A DNA stretch of 64,000 nucleotides. It comes from Paenibacillus amylolyticus. GTDB taxonomy: Bacteria > Bacillota > Bacilli > Paenibacillales > Paenibacillaceae. The stretch covers positions 2,170,001 to 2,234,000 of the forward strand of contig NZ_BCNV01000001.1 of assembly GCF_001570725.1 (NCBI RefSeq), read 5' to 3'. The notes below the pieces were generated by a model that was not told the DNA's origin, did no database searches, and saw nothing but the letters and a program-made list of their open reading frames with translations. Positions within the stretch are counted from its first letter, which is position 1; the number at the start of each line of letters is the position of its first letter. A program made the position numbers and the translations under genes. Positions 53,352-61,964 of this stretch are shown here, one piece after another.

Positions 53352-54587
53352 ATGACGAAGAGTACAAATTGGAGTGTTTTTGGACTGGCAATACTCCTTG
53401 GTTTATTTTCTACATTAGGTCCATTTACGATTGATATGTATTTACCGGCATTTCCTGAGATTGCACAAAATATGAATACAACAGCATCACTTGTACAATT
53501 TAGTCTTACTGCTTGTTTATTAGGACTAGGTGTAGGACAACTTGTTATGGGTCCTTTGAGTGACGCGTACGGTAGACGTAGACCATTGTTGATCTGTATG
53601 GCAGCTTATATTATTTGTTCCTTGGCATGTGCTTTTGCTCCGAATATCGGACTATTGATTTTGTTTCGTTTCACACAAGGATTTGCGGCTTCAGCGGGAA
53701 TTGTCATTTCCCGTGCGATAGCTAGAGATCTGTACAGTGGACATGAACTCACCAAATTTTTCTCTTTGCTTTTACTTGTAGGGAATTTGGGGCCTTTGGC
53801 AGCACCGATTGCGGGAAGTGGGGTTCTTTCATTCACGACATGGATTGGCGTGTTTATCTGCCTTTCATTCCTGGGGATTTTCTTATTAATCATGACAAAG
53901 TGGAGTTTAAAAGAAACACACCCCGTAGAAAAACGTATGGTTCCCGACTTCAAACAACAATTGGGGAATTACAGAATGCTTCTGCGTGACCGTAAGTTTG
54001 TAGGCTACATGCTGGCACAGGGAATCATGACGGCAGGGGTCTTTGCTTATGTGGCCGGAACTCCATTTATTTATCAAAATATATATGGCGTTACACCAAC
54101 TGTATTTGCTATATTGTTTGCTTCAAACGGAATCAGCTTAATCATCGGATCTCAAATCGTGGGTCGATTGGCAAAACGCATACCTGAGCAGACCCTTCTA
54201 TTATCTGGTCTATGGCTTGCTATAATAGCAAGTGTGGCTGCTTTGGTGGTAACTCTGGCTCATGGTCCACTTTTCGCTTTGGTCATTCCATTGTTCTTCT
54301 TTGTTTGCTCGATCGGCATTACGTCTACAGCGGCATTCCCACTTGCTATGGAGAGTCAAGCCAAGATGGCCGGAAGTGCAGCAGCACTGCTCGGAGTTGT
54401 TCCTTTTCTTCTGGGTGCATTGGTTGCGCCCCTGGTCGGTATCGCGGGTGAGGACACTGCCGTCCCGTTAGGACTCACTTTATTAATGACCAGTATCATT
54501 GCGATTGTTACTTATTTCTTGCTCGTTAAAAACGTCACGCAGCATACACCTAATCATGCCCAATCCCAATCTAATGCTGACTTTTAA
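53352..54587 (+). CDS. Bcr/CflA-family MFS drug transporter
   Basis: 411 residues; TTGGAGA precedes the ATG. Twelve hydrophobic segments. The N-terminal GPFTIDMYLPAFPEIAQNMNTTASLVQFSLTACLLGLGVGQL, with the IDMYLP motif, defines the Bcr/CflA group (bicyclomycin, chloramphenicol and sulfonamide export). PLSDAYGRRRPLL is motif A. A terminator separates it from the nitroreductase gene, so it has its own promoter, which I could not place. Confidence 0.96.
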   Translation: MTKSTNWSVFGLAILLGLFSTLGPFTIDMYLPAFPEIAQNMNTTASLVQFSLTACLLGLGVGQLVMGPLSDAYGRRRPLLICMAAYIICSLACAFAPNIGLLILFRFTQGFAASAGIVISRAIARDLYSGHELTKFFSLLLLVGNLGPLAAPIAGSGVLSFTTWIGVFICLSFLGIFLLIMTKWSLKETHPVEKRMVPDFKQQLGNYRMLLRDRKFVGYMLAQGIMTAGVFAYVAGTPFIYQNIYGVTPTVFAILFASNGISLIIGSQIVGRLAKRIPEQTLLLSGLWLAIIASVAALVVTLAHGPLFALVIPLFFFVCSIGITSTAAFPLAMESQAKMAGSAAALLGVVPFLLGALVAPLVGIAGEDTAVPLGLTLLMTSIIAIVTYFLLVKNVTQHTPNHAQSQSNADF

Positions 54588-54654
54588 ATAGAAGGAACAG
54601 CTCGCCGAGCATTGGCGTGAGACATGAATGAATATGAATATGATTCCATTACAA

Positions 54655-54678
54655 GTCGCTAACACAGCGGCTTTTTTG
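54655..54678 (+). terminator. Repeated-type terminator, copy 5
   Basis: GTCGCT (54655-54660) pairs with AGCGGC around AACAC, followed by six T. Confidence 0.8.
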
Positions 54679-54756
54679 GTTTTCTTACTGAACCCTCAGC
54701 CTGAATTCAGGTAAGGCATTGTTAGATAATGGAGAGACTGGGGAGGAGGGGGCTGC

Positions 54757-55725
54757 TCACTGCTTCATTTGGTATAAGCTTAATCTCTCTTGAACAGCAT
54801 TCAGGACTTCTTCCGGAATCTCCTTAACCTTCAGATCTTCACCTAGGAACAGCAACCAATTGGTGATTTCGGTTAATTCCTCTGGGTTATGAACATTCAT
54901 ATATGTCTTAAGCACGGCTGTAGTTTGGTACGGATTCGTATAGGCAATTGTAAACTTCAGAGGATGGTATTTTTTGAATTGCGTAATCGCCTTTGGACCA
55001 AGTTCCAGCACAAGATTGATAACTTCTTCCTGTGTACTTAATTGCTCTATAATCTTTTTAGGACTCAACCTTTTTTTCGTCGGGTATACTTCTACATGAG
55101 TGACGTTGTCGACAGATACGATACGTCTCTTTTCTTCCTCTAAGTCATAACCTTCAATGATCCAATGGCCGTTTTGATGATGAAGGTGCAAGAGAACAAT
55201 GGGATAGGACTTTGTTTCCTTCTCTTCTTGGACAGTAACTAACAAATCATTTTCTAAGAGAAGAATTTGGATGAGTTTTTCCAAGGTAGGGTGAGGTAGG
55301 TCTGACAGATCAAGCAAGTCTGGATTATGAGGATTGGTCCCTTCAAAAAGCAATATTTGATTCAAATGCACAAGGTCATCCTGCTGATTTTCGGAGATGA
55401 GGCCCAATAATTTTTCAGCTAAAGATTGACGACTCTTCAGATAAGGAAGTTGTTGATTTCTTGTTGCCATAAAGGCAATAAATAGCGCTTTGATTTCATT
55501 ATCGGTAAACCGAACAGTGGGTAGGAGGGAATTGTTCATCACAAAATAACCCCCATCTCGCCCAACTTCAGCGACAAGTGGCATTCCCATGGATTCAATT
55601 TCTCTGATATCTCGAATGGCTGTCGAACGAGAAATGTTAAATTCTTGCATAATTTCAGAAATGGTAAAGTGGGCACGGTTATTGATATACCGCGTGATGA
55701 CATTAATGCGTTCAACTTTTTTCAT
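54757..55725 (-). CDS. YafY-like HTH/WYL-domain regulator
   Basis: 322 residues; AGGGGG precedes the ATG. An N-terminal DeoR-like winged helix (AHFTISEIMQEFNISRSTAIRDIREIESMGMPLVAEVGRDGGYFV, about 18-62) is followed by a WYL-type ligand domain (HWIIEGYDLEEEKRRIVSVDNVTHVEVYPT, about 190-220). It is divergent to the GyrI-like gene with 106 bases between them, a common pairing in Bacillales, so this protein probably controls that gene. Confidence 0.93.
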   Translation of the reverse strand: MKKVERINVITRYINNRAHFTISEIMQEFNISRSTAIRDIREIESMGMPLVAEVGRDGGYFVMNNSLLPTVRFTDNEIKALFIAFMATRNQQLPYLKSRQSLAEKLLGLISENQQDDLVHLNQILLFEGTNPHNPDLLDLSDLPHPTLEKLIQILLLENDLLVTVQEEKETKSYPIVLLHLHHQNGHWIIEGYDLEEEKRRIVSVDNVTHVEVYPTKKRLSPKKIIEQLSTQEEVINLVLELGPKAITQFKKYHPLKFTIAYTNPYQTTAVLKTYMNVHNPEELTEITNWLLFLGEDLKVKEIPEEVLNAVQERLSLYQMKQ

Positions 55726-55831
55726 GGGGCCCCCTAAACAGTATCATATTCTGACATGATTTAAGGTTATTATAAACCCATCAAGTGAAAACACAAATCA
55801 ATTGATCATTTAAAAGAGGATGGTGTAAACC

Positions 55832-56311
55832 ATGAGTAATTATCATTTTGAAGAAAAAGACAGCTTTATCGTGCTAGGTATTGGAACGGAGCTTAAGAGC
55901 AACTACACAGACTATGCTGGCATAAGCAAGGAGAAGGCTGATTTTTGGTCCACCGTGAAAGAGAATGGAAGCCTGGACACATTAAAGTCCCTAGCAACAA
56001 ACGAGTACATTTTTGCTGTAAACGAAGCAGTCAATAACAAGATGATGCATTATGCTGGTGTCATGACAGAAAAATCTCTGCTAGAAGCAACGAGAGTGAT
56101 TCAATTTCCTAAGGGAGAATACCTGGTTGTGAAGGGCGAAGCAGAGACGGCTGATGCGTTAAGCAATATGCTTACTGGCATTGCCTTTGGTCAAGCTCTA
56201 CCGAGGGAAAAGGATTATGCCTATGTTGGTGGTCCAAACACAACGGTTGAAATGGGAGAGAGAACCGGGTTGGTATATGGTGAAATGTGGATTCCTGTTG
56301 TAAGGAACTAA
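55832..56311 (+). CDS. GyrI-like small-molecule-binding protein
   Basis: 159 residues; AAGAGGATGG precedes the ATG. It looks like a stand-alone SHS2/GyrI-like effector-binding domain, as at the C-terminus of BmrR or Rob: FIVLGIGTELKSNY..., VIQFPKGEYLVVKGEAE and the closing TGLVYGEMWIPV. Such proteins bind or sometimes hydrolyse drug-like molecules. It is probably the target of the divergent WYL regulator. A terminator follows. Confidence 0.82.
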   Translation: MSNYHFEEKDSFIVLGIGTELKSNYTDYAGISKEKADFWSTVKENGSLDTLKSLATNEYIFAVNEAVNNKMMHYAGVMTEKSLLEATRVIQFPKGEYLVVKGEAETADALSNMLTGIAFGQALPREKDYAYVGGPNTTVEMGERTGLVYGEMWIPVVRN

Positions 56312-56335
56312 CTGAAGCATAAATATTCAAAGTGA

Positions 56336-56374
56336 AAGAATCCCTTCTCTTATTAGGAAGTGGATTCTTTTTTT
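56336..56374 (+). terminator. Terminator after the GyrI-like gene
   Basis: AAAGAATCC (56336-56344) pairs with GGATTCTTT (56362-56370) with further pairs inside, then T's. Confidence 0.88.
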
Positions 56375-56529
56375 AGTTCGATGTCTAGTGAATATCATTT
56401 AATAGGTTTAGTTTTCCTCAAGTATGTTATCATATTCTTTGTGATAAAAGGCTTGTTTCGAGAATAGCTAAGTAATAAGTTTTTTTTATTATTTACATAA
56501 AGTCAATGGAAGGCAGGAGATATAGCAGT

Positions 56530-57969
56530 ATGGTCACGCTGATACTTTCGCTCGTTATGATTATGAACATATTACTCTCAGCGGTATTTTTGTTTTTTGA
56601 AAGGAGAGACATCGGTTATACTTGGGCCTGGCTCATGATTTTTTACTTCATTCCTATTGTAGGTTTTATCGTTTATCTCTTTCTGGGCCGTAACCTCAAA
56701 AAGAAAAATTTCTACGGGCTTTCAGCTGAAGAGAGAAACTCCCTAAAGTTAATTGTTGAGAACCAATTAGTGACATTGAAGGAGCAACGTACGGAAAACA
56801 ACCCCCTCCTCATGAAATATGCTGATCTGATTCAATTGAATCTCACTTCATCCAATGCAATCCTAACCAATGACAATGAGATATTCATCTTCGATGATGG
56901 ACAAGAGAAATTTGATTCTTTATTTGCTGATATTAAGCATGCCAAGAAAGAGATTAACATCCAATATTACATTATACAACCGGATTCCTTAGGGAAGAAA
57001 TTACGAGATGAATTAACCATAAAAGCTAAAGAAGGCGTAAAAGTGCGAGTTCTCTATGACGAAATTGGTTCAAAGAAACTTTCACTGAAATTTTTCAGAG
57101 AACTGATCTCTGCCGGTGGAGAAGTAGAGGTCTTTTTCCCATCACTAATTAGGCCATTAAATTTCCGCATGAACAATCGAAATCATCGCAAACTTTGTAT
57201 CATTGATGGGGAGATTGCTTATATCGGCGGATTTAATCTGGGAAATGAATATCTAGGCATGGATAAAAAGTTTGGATACTGGCGTGATACACATTTTAAA
57301 ATGCACGGAGATGCCGTTAATCATATTCAAGGTAGGTTTATTTTGGATTGGAAACACGCCAGCAAATCCGGTCAAGTAAGTTACGAACAATTCTCCTTCA
57401 ACACAGTCAAGCTTGGCGGTTCAAGTCCAGTTCAGATTGTGTCTAGTGGTCCTAACTCACAGGTAGAACACCTGAAGAATATGTACATTAAGCTTATAGT
57501 AAATGCTAAAAAGAGTGTGTATATTCAAACACCTTACTTTATTCCTGACAGCACGTTTATGGATGCATGTAAAATCGCTCTCCTATCCGGGGTGGATCTG
57601 CGCATTATGATTCCCAATAAGCCCGATCACCCGTTTGTATATTGGGCAACTTGGGCGTATGTTGGTGAATTATTGGACTATGGCGCGAAGATTCTGTTAT
57701 ATGACAATGGTTTTTTACACGCAAAGACCATTGTAGTTGACGAAGAAGTCGCTTCAGTAGGCACGATGAATATTGATTCCCGGAGCTTTAGGTTGAATTT
57801 TGAAGTGAATGCAATTGTATATGATGAGCGAGTTGCAAAACAACTTCAAGAATTGTTTCATCAAGATAGCCAGTTAAGTTCAGAGCTTACTTCTGATCAT
57901 TATAAAAATAGGTCCCTTATTATCAAGTTTAAAGAAGGAATATCACGTCTTCTTTCACCTATTTTATAG
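56530..57969 (+). CDS. cls: Cardiolipin synthase
   Basis: 479 residues from ATG 56530, which has AGGAGA nine bases upstream; the in-frame ATG at 56506 lies before that site. Two membrane segments at about 2-24 and 32-53 (SLVMIMNILLSAVFLFF, AWLMIFYFIPIVGFIVYLFLG) anchor it. Two phospholipase D HKD motifs follow: HRKLCIIDG (His219, Lys221, Asp226) and HAKTIVVDE (His397, Lys399, Asp404). It joins two phosphatidylglycerols to cardiolipin plus glycerol in the membrane. Length and motifs are typical of Firmicutes ClsA-type proteins. Confidence 0.96.
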   Translation: MVTLILSLVMIMNILLSAVFLFFERRDIGYTWAWLMIFYFIPIVGFIVYLFLGRNLKKKNFYGLSAEERNSLKLIVENQLVTLKEQRTENNPLLMKYADLIQLNLTSSNAILTNDNEIFIFDDGQEKFDSLFADIKHAKKEINIQYYIIQPDSLGKKLRDELTIKAKEGVKVRVLYDEIGSKKLSLKFFRELISAGGEVEVFFPSLIRPLNFRMNNRNHRKLCIIDGEIAYIGGFNLGNEYLGMDKKFGYWRDTHFKMHGDAVNHIQGRFILDWKHASKSGQVSYEQFSFNTVKLGGSSPVQIVSSGPNSQVEHLKNMYIKLIVNAKKSVYIQTPYFIPDSTFMDACKIALLSGVDLRIMIPNKPDHPFVYWATWAYVGELLDYGAKILLYDNGFLHAKTIVVDEEVASVGTMNIDSRSFRLNFEVNAIVYDERVAKQLQELFHQDSQLSSELTSDHYKNRSLIIKFKEGISRLLSPIL

Positions 57970-58078
57970 CTCAGCTTCACTGCCGATGTTATACTCAACC
58001 AGGCACGATAAAACTTTTCACTGAAGTGCTTCTTAACGACTAGAGTATTATCAAATCCTTCTTTTTAAGTCAACAGTT

Positions 58079-58112
58079 AAAAGCTCTCTTCCAAATGGAA
58101 GAGAGCTTTTCC
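58079..58112. terminator. Bidirectional terminator between cls and the ger operon
   Basis: AAAAGCTCTCTTCC (58079-58092) pairs perfectly with GGAAGAGAGCTTTT (58097-58110). Confidence 0.93.
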
Positions 58113-58132
58113 AATTACACGACAGCATGTAA

Positions 58133-59254
58133 TTAATTTAAAACACCGCTGCCGACTATTTTAACCTTTACTTCCGGATGAAAACGAACCTGGCCATATT
58201 GTTTATTCCAATCTAGGCTTTTCCACAAGTCTGGGTAATGGGCAATTAAATGTCTGCCAATCCCGAAGGAATCACAACCACTTTGCTGAAGTGTCTTGAT
58301 AATTTGTTCTGCGTCATGAGTCATGTCATCGGATAGCTTACTATTCAGACGGTTAATCGTCTCCTTTTCCTGAAGATGATTCATAGCATACTCAACAATC
58401 GTTACAGGAAGTTCAATATGGAGATTTACATCAATCTGGCCGTCATCAACTACTTTTACCGCCAGTTTGCTCTTAATCTGTTCGGTATTCGCTTCGTAAG
58501 TGACATAGTTCCGTGGATTGTTGGAAGGCCCTGGATGAATCTTTTTGACAAAACGCGCCGCTTTATTCCATTTACCACTCATAATAATGTATAGCGGAGC
58601 CTGTTCGGTATTGAGACTCCCACTGAACCTTTGCCCATGAAACAGGGCGATTCCCCGAGCATCAATTTCTTCTCCGTCCTTATAGAGGTAAGGTAACGTA
58701 AAATCCTGTCCGGGATCCAGCATGGGAGGGAGAAGGGTCTCTAACGTCATTTCAGGAAAGATGCATAATTCCTCCAGACTCTTAATTTTTTTCGTAATAA
58801 ACTCACCAATTAATATGCTGCCGACTCTTCTCTGGTGTAACAAATCTCCGGCATCACCATCCACAATCGCAATTTTCACATGCGAGGTCGGGTAATCGGG
58901 TTCCCGATATAAGACATCCAAGTAAGGATAAATGTCATTCTGTGCGAGTTTGTTGCCGTATAAGATCATCCCATATTTGAAAAAACGAATATCACCCGTC
59001 ACTTTAGCCCGGATTCTATCTGTGCTTTGACGAACCGATCTCCCGGCACCTGAATGGACTTCATTAACGCTACTCCCTTGTTCACTTTCAAAATCATCGA
59101 CAATTTCAAGCGTCTGTTTAATTTCCCCCTCTGAGGTGATGTCATATGCTGAAGCATTAGCCAGTCTTGCATCTTTTAGACTATCCTGATCCCAGCATCC
59201 CGTCATCAACATGAGCAGGATCAGCATGCCAAGAGCCATTCCTTGTTTACTCAT
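58133..59254 (-). CDS. GerC-family spore germination lipoprotein
   Basis: 373 residues. The lipobox MTGC puts Cys20 at the mature N-terminus, followed by WDQ, a mark of Ger(x)C proteins. The rest is the soluble C subunit of a nutrient germinant receptor, sitting in the inner membrane of the spore. It is the last gene of a gerA-gerB-gerC type operon; the ATG overlaps the end of the gerB gene by four bases. A short terminator lies beyond. Confidence 0.94.
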   Translation of the reverse strand: MSKQGMALGMLILLMLMTGCWDQDSLKDARLANASAYDITSEGEIKQTLEIVDDFESEQGSSVNEVHSGAGRSVRQSTDRIRAKVTGDIRFFKYGMILYGNKLAQNDIYPYLDVLYREPDYPTSHVKIAIVDGDAGDLLHQRRVGSILIGEFITKKIKSLEELCIFPEMTLETLLPPMLDPGQDFTLPYLYKDGEEIDARGIALFHGQRFSGSLNTEQAPLYIIMSGKWNKAARFVKKIHPGPSNNPRNYVTYEANTEQIKSKLAVKVVDDGQIDVNLHIELPVTIVEYAMNHLQEKETINRLNSKLSDDMTHDAEQIIKTLQQSGCDSFGIGRHLIAHYPDLWKSLDWNKQYGQVRFHPEVKVKIVGSGVLN

Positions 59255-60339
59255 ATCATCTTCTCTTTTCGTTTCAATATATAAGACAGGAGCAGGAGCA
59301 ATAGAGGCAAGATCATCAGAAAAAAGTAAGCCGATCTGTTGGCAATCGTACTAATTAACTCAAGGTTTTCCTTCTGTTGTGGCAGATAGCAAATTACGCA
59401 AGAAGCAATAACGACATAAGGCACGGCCTTTTTATGATGTTTTTGTTTGAACAGGTAACTTATACCGTAGGATGCTGTGTAGTAGTAGCCACAAATGGCC
59501 CCGAAAATTGAAATTAACCAGATGGGCAGGAACAGAAAATCGGCCCGATCCATTGTCCCGAGTGGGATAGAGCGGAGCAGATAAATGACAGGTTCAGGCA
59601 TTAAGTCAAGTTGCTGAGGACTGAAAGCCGTTGAACAAATGAACACGGTAAATGCATACAACAAAACGACAACAGCACTTGCTAAAGCAACAGACTTAAG
59701 TTTGCCACCGCTGCTACCTTCAACCATAGGAAACACAACGAGAAAAAATTCGAATCCGAACATCGCCATTAATGTTTCGGTTGAACCACTAATAATATTG
59801 GGCCAACCTGCTTCGGTCATAGGCAAAAGATATAACAGATTGATTTCCTTGATTCCGTAACTGATCAATACCATCATGGGCAAGACCAAAAAGGAGATGA
59901 GCACAAGCACCCGGGCAATAATTCGCAATTTTTGACGAACCAAATAGATGCTGCTGAACAAAAAGAGGGCTAAAATAGCCCAGCGTGGAGTATCCTGCAG
60001 CATCCAGCGGTTAATTACACCGTAGGCGTTTACCAGGACAGAAGTACCCATCAACAGGAAATATCCGACGTAGGCAATAATCAGTATCTTCCCAATCCAT
60101 TTGCCCGTAATCAGCGTTACAATTTGATATATTGAAGAACTAGGGAATCTTCGCATCAAAAGCCAGCACAGCAGGATGATAAGTTGAATCAGGAATCCTC
60201 CTAGAAAAACAGAGATCCACCCGCCGCCCTTGGACAGAAGGTGTATCCGGTAAGGGAGGGACAAAATATCTACACCGATTTCAAATTTCATAATGAGTAA
60301 GAACAATTGTCCCCGAGTGATTGTCGTTTCCTTATTCAC
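59251..60339 (-). CDS. GerB-family spore germination permease
   Basis: 362 residues from GTG 60339, after GAGGAG at 13 bases. Ten hydrophobic segments of the endospore-germination (APC-like) permease family; TRGQLFLLIMKFEIGVDILSLPY is the family's N-terminal helix. It is the B subunit that binds the germinant and helps open ion channels in the spore inner membrane. The gene overlaps gerA by eight bases, and both are translationally coupled. Confidence 0.95.
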   Translation of the reverse strand: MNKETTITRGQLFLLIMKFEIGVDILSLPYRIHLLSKGGGWISVFLGGFLIQLIILLCWLLMRRFPSSSIYQIVTLITGKWIGKILIIAYVGYFLLMGTSVLVNAYGVINRWMLQDTPRWAILALFLFSSIYLVRQKLRIIARVLVLISFLVLPMMVLISYGIKEINLLYLLPMTEAGWPNIISGSTETLMAMFGFEFFLVVFPMVEGSSGGKLKSVALASAVVVLLYAFTVFICSTAFSPQQLDLMPEPVIYLLRSIPLGTMDRADFLFLPIWLISIFGAICGYYYTASYGISYLFKQKHHKKAVPYVVIASCVICYLPQQKENLELISTIANRSAYFFLMILPLLLLLLSYILKRKEKMI

Positions 60340-61795
60340 GTTTTTTCCAACTCCTCGAGAACTTCTGCTGATTCAGCCGCTGAGGCCGGGCATCATGAGG
60401 ACGCTCGCGAAGCGCCCAGATAGGAAATCGAATCCATACATCCTTCATGTCCTTTAATCGGAAAGGGGCGACTGGAGCAAAATAAGGCGATCCGAAGTTC
60501 TCCAGCTTACAGAGGTGAATGGTTAGAATCACCAGACCAAATGCGATGCCGATATATCCAAAAAGCGCCGCTCCAATCATCATCGGAAAGCGGAGAATAC
60601 GCACTGCTGAACTCATCTCATGCGAAGGTACCAAGAACGACGAGATGGCGGTCAGTGATACCACAATAATCATCGTATAGGATACAAGCCCAGCACGAAC
60701 GATCGCATCTCCGATAACCAAACCGCCGACGATGCCGATCGTCTGGCCCACGCGGCTGGGAAGTCGGACCCCGGCTTCTCTTAATACTTCAAAGATCAGT
60801 TCAAGCAACATGGCCTCTACCAGGGCAGGAAAGGGGATACTTTGCAGTGATTTCTTGATTGTATGTGCCAGCTCCAACGGTAAAATCGCGGAGTGAAAGG
60901 AGATGGTTGCAATATAAACGGCAGGTAATGTAAATGCAATGACGAAGCTCATCATGCGAATTAAGCGTAAAAAAGAACTGACGATCCAGCGACCATGATA
61001 ATCATCCGGACTTTGGTAAAATGCAAAAAACGTAACTGGCGCAATAAGAGCTGACGGGCTGCCTTCGGCAAGTATGGCGACGCGTCCCTCCATCAGATTG
61101 GCAATAACCCGGTCAGGTCGTTCTGTACTAAGCTGCTGAGGGAACAGAGAAAAGGGATTATCCTCAATAAACTCTTCAATAAACCCTGGAGCCAGCACCA
61201 TATCAGAAGATATGGATGAGATTCGCTCTTTTACCTCTTCTACCAACGCTGGATTGGTCACATCCTGGAGGTATACAACTGCAATTTTGGTATGTGTCTT
61301 CTCGCCAACGTTAAAATATCGAACGATTAAGGACGGACTGATAATTTGTCTACGGATTAGATTCAAATTAACGGAAAGTTGCTCTATGAATCCATTGTGC
61401 GGTCCTCGAATAACACCTTCGTTTTCTGGTTCGGTTGTGTTGCGGACATACATTTTCTCGGTTGAAAGAATGTAAAACTCCGGGTTCCCGTCAAGTATGT
61501 AAAGACATTTCCCTTGAATGAGTGAGTCTATTCCGTTTTGCAGATCAGTATCTTTTTGACTTTCTAAAGTGGTGAACGATGGATAGATTTCCGAATGAGT
61601 CTGATCCTTTAGAGCTGTTATGACATGTGTTTGAATGATTTCCTGATCTACAAGTGAATCGATATAGAGAAGCACACTCTGCACACCATTGAATAAGAGC
61701 GAATGTTGTTTCAAATCGTCAGTATGATAAAGGGACTGCTCCACATAAGAAATATTCATTTTTAATTCAGAGCATGCATGATTGGTTGGGGCCAT
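60332..61795 (-). CDS. GerA-family spore germination protein
   Basis: 487 residues from ATG 61795, which has CGAGGTGG upstream; the frame extends further but with no site. A large hydrophilic N-terminal half (GerAN-like; SLVDQEIIQTHVITALKD, then RGPHNGFIEQLSVNLNLIRRQI near 170-190) and a C-terminal half with about five membrane segments, including LPSRVGQTIGIVGGLVIGDAIVRAG. This is the A subunit of a nutrient receptor. It is the first gene of a coupled three-gene operon behind a SigG-like promoter. Confidence 0.96.
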   Translation of the reverse strand: MAPTNHACSELKMNISYVEQSLYHTDDLKQHSLLFNGVQSVLLYIDSLVDQEIIQTHVITALKDQTHSEIYPSFTTLESQKDTDLQNGIDSLIQGKCLYILDGNPEFYILSTEKMYVRNTTEPENEGVIRGPHNGFIEQLSVNLNLIRRQIISPSLIVRYFNVGEKTHTKIAVVYLQDVTNPALVEEVKERISSISSDMVLAPGFIEEFIEDNPFSLFPQQLSTERPDRVIANLMEGRVAILAEGSPSALIAPVTFFAFYQSPDDYHGRWIVSSFLRLIRMMSFVIAFTLPAVYIATISFHSAILPLELAHTIKKSLQSIPFPALVEAMLLELIFEVLREAGVRLPSRVGQTIGIVGGLVIGDAIVRAGLVSYTMIIVVSLTAISSFLVPSHEMSSAVRILRFPMMIGAALFGYIGIAFGLVILTIHLCKLENFGSPYFAPVAPFRLKDMKDVWIRFPIWALRERPHDARPQRLNQQKFSRSWKKRE

Positions 61796-61827
61796 TGATC
61801 CACCTCGTTTCAAAATGCGACTTGGAT

Positions 61828-61856
61828 TATTTTGTGCAAAATCAAGACGATTATTC
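61828..61856 (-). promoter_or_regulatory. SigG-like promoter of the ger operon
   Basis: Read leftward, GAATA (61856-61852), 17-base spacer, CAAAATA (61834-61828), compared with the forespore SigG consensus GHATR-N17/18-CATNNTA (one mismatch). Position, about 33-60 bases before the ATG, fits. Confidence 0.55.
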
Positions 61857-61964
61857 AATAATTCACAATCAAATTAGAAACTTTTTCCTAAATCTAGCGT
61901 CTAATACTATGACTTTTTGAGGGGATACAAATTACTAGAGAGCAGAAGGAGCCAAAGACAAAGC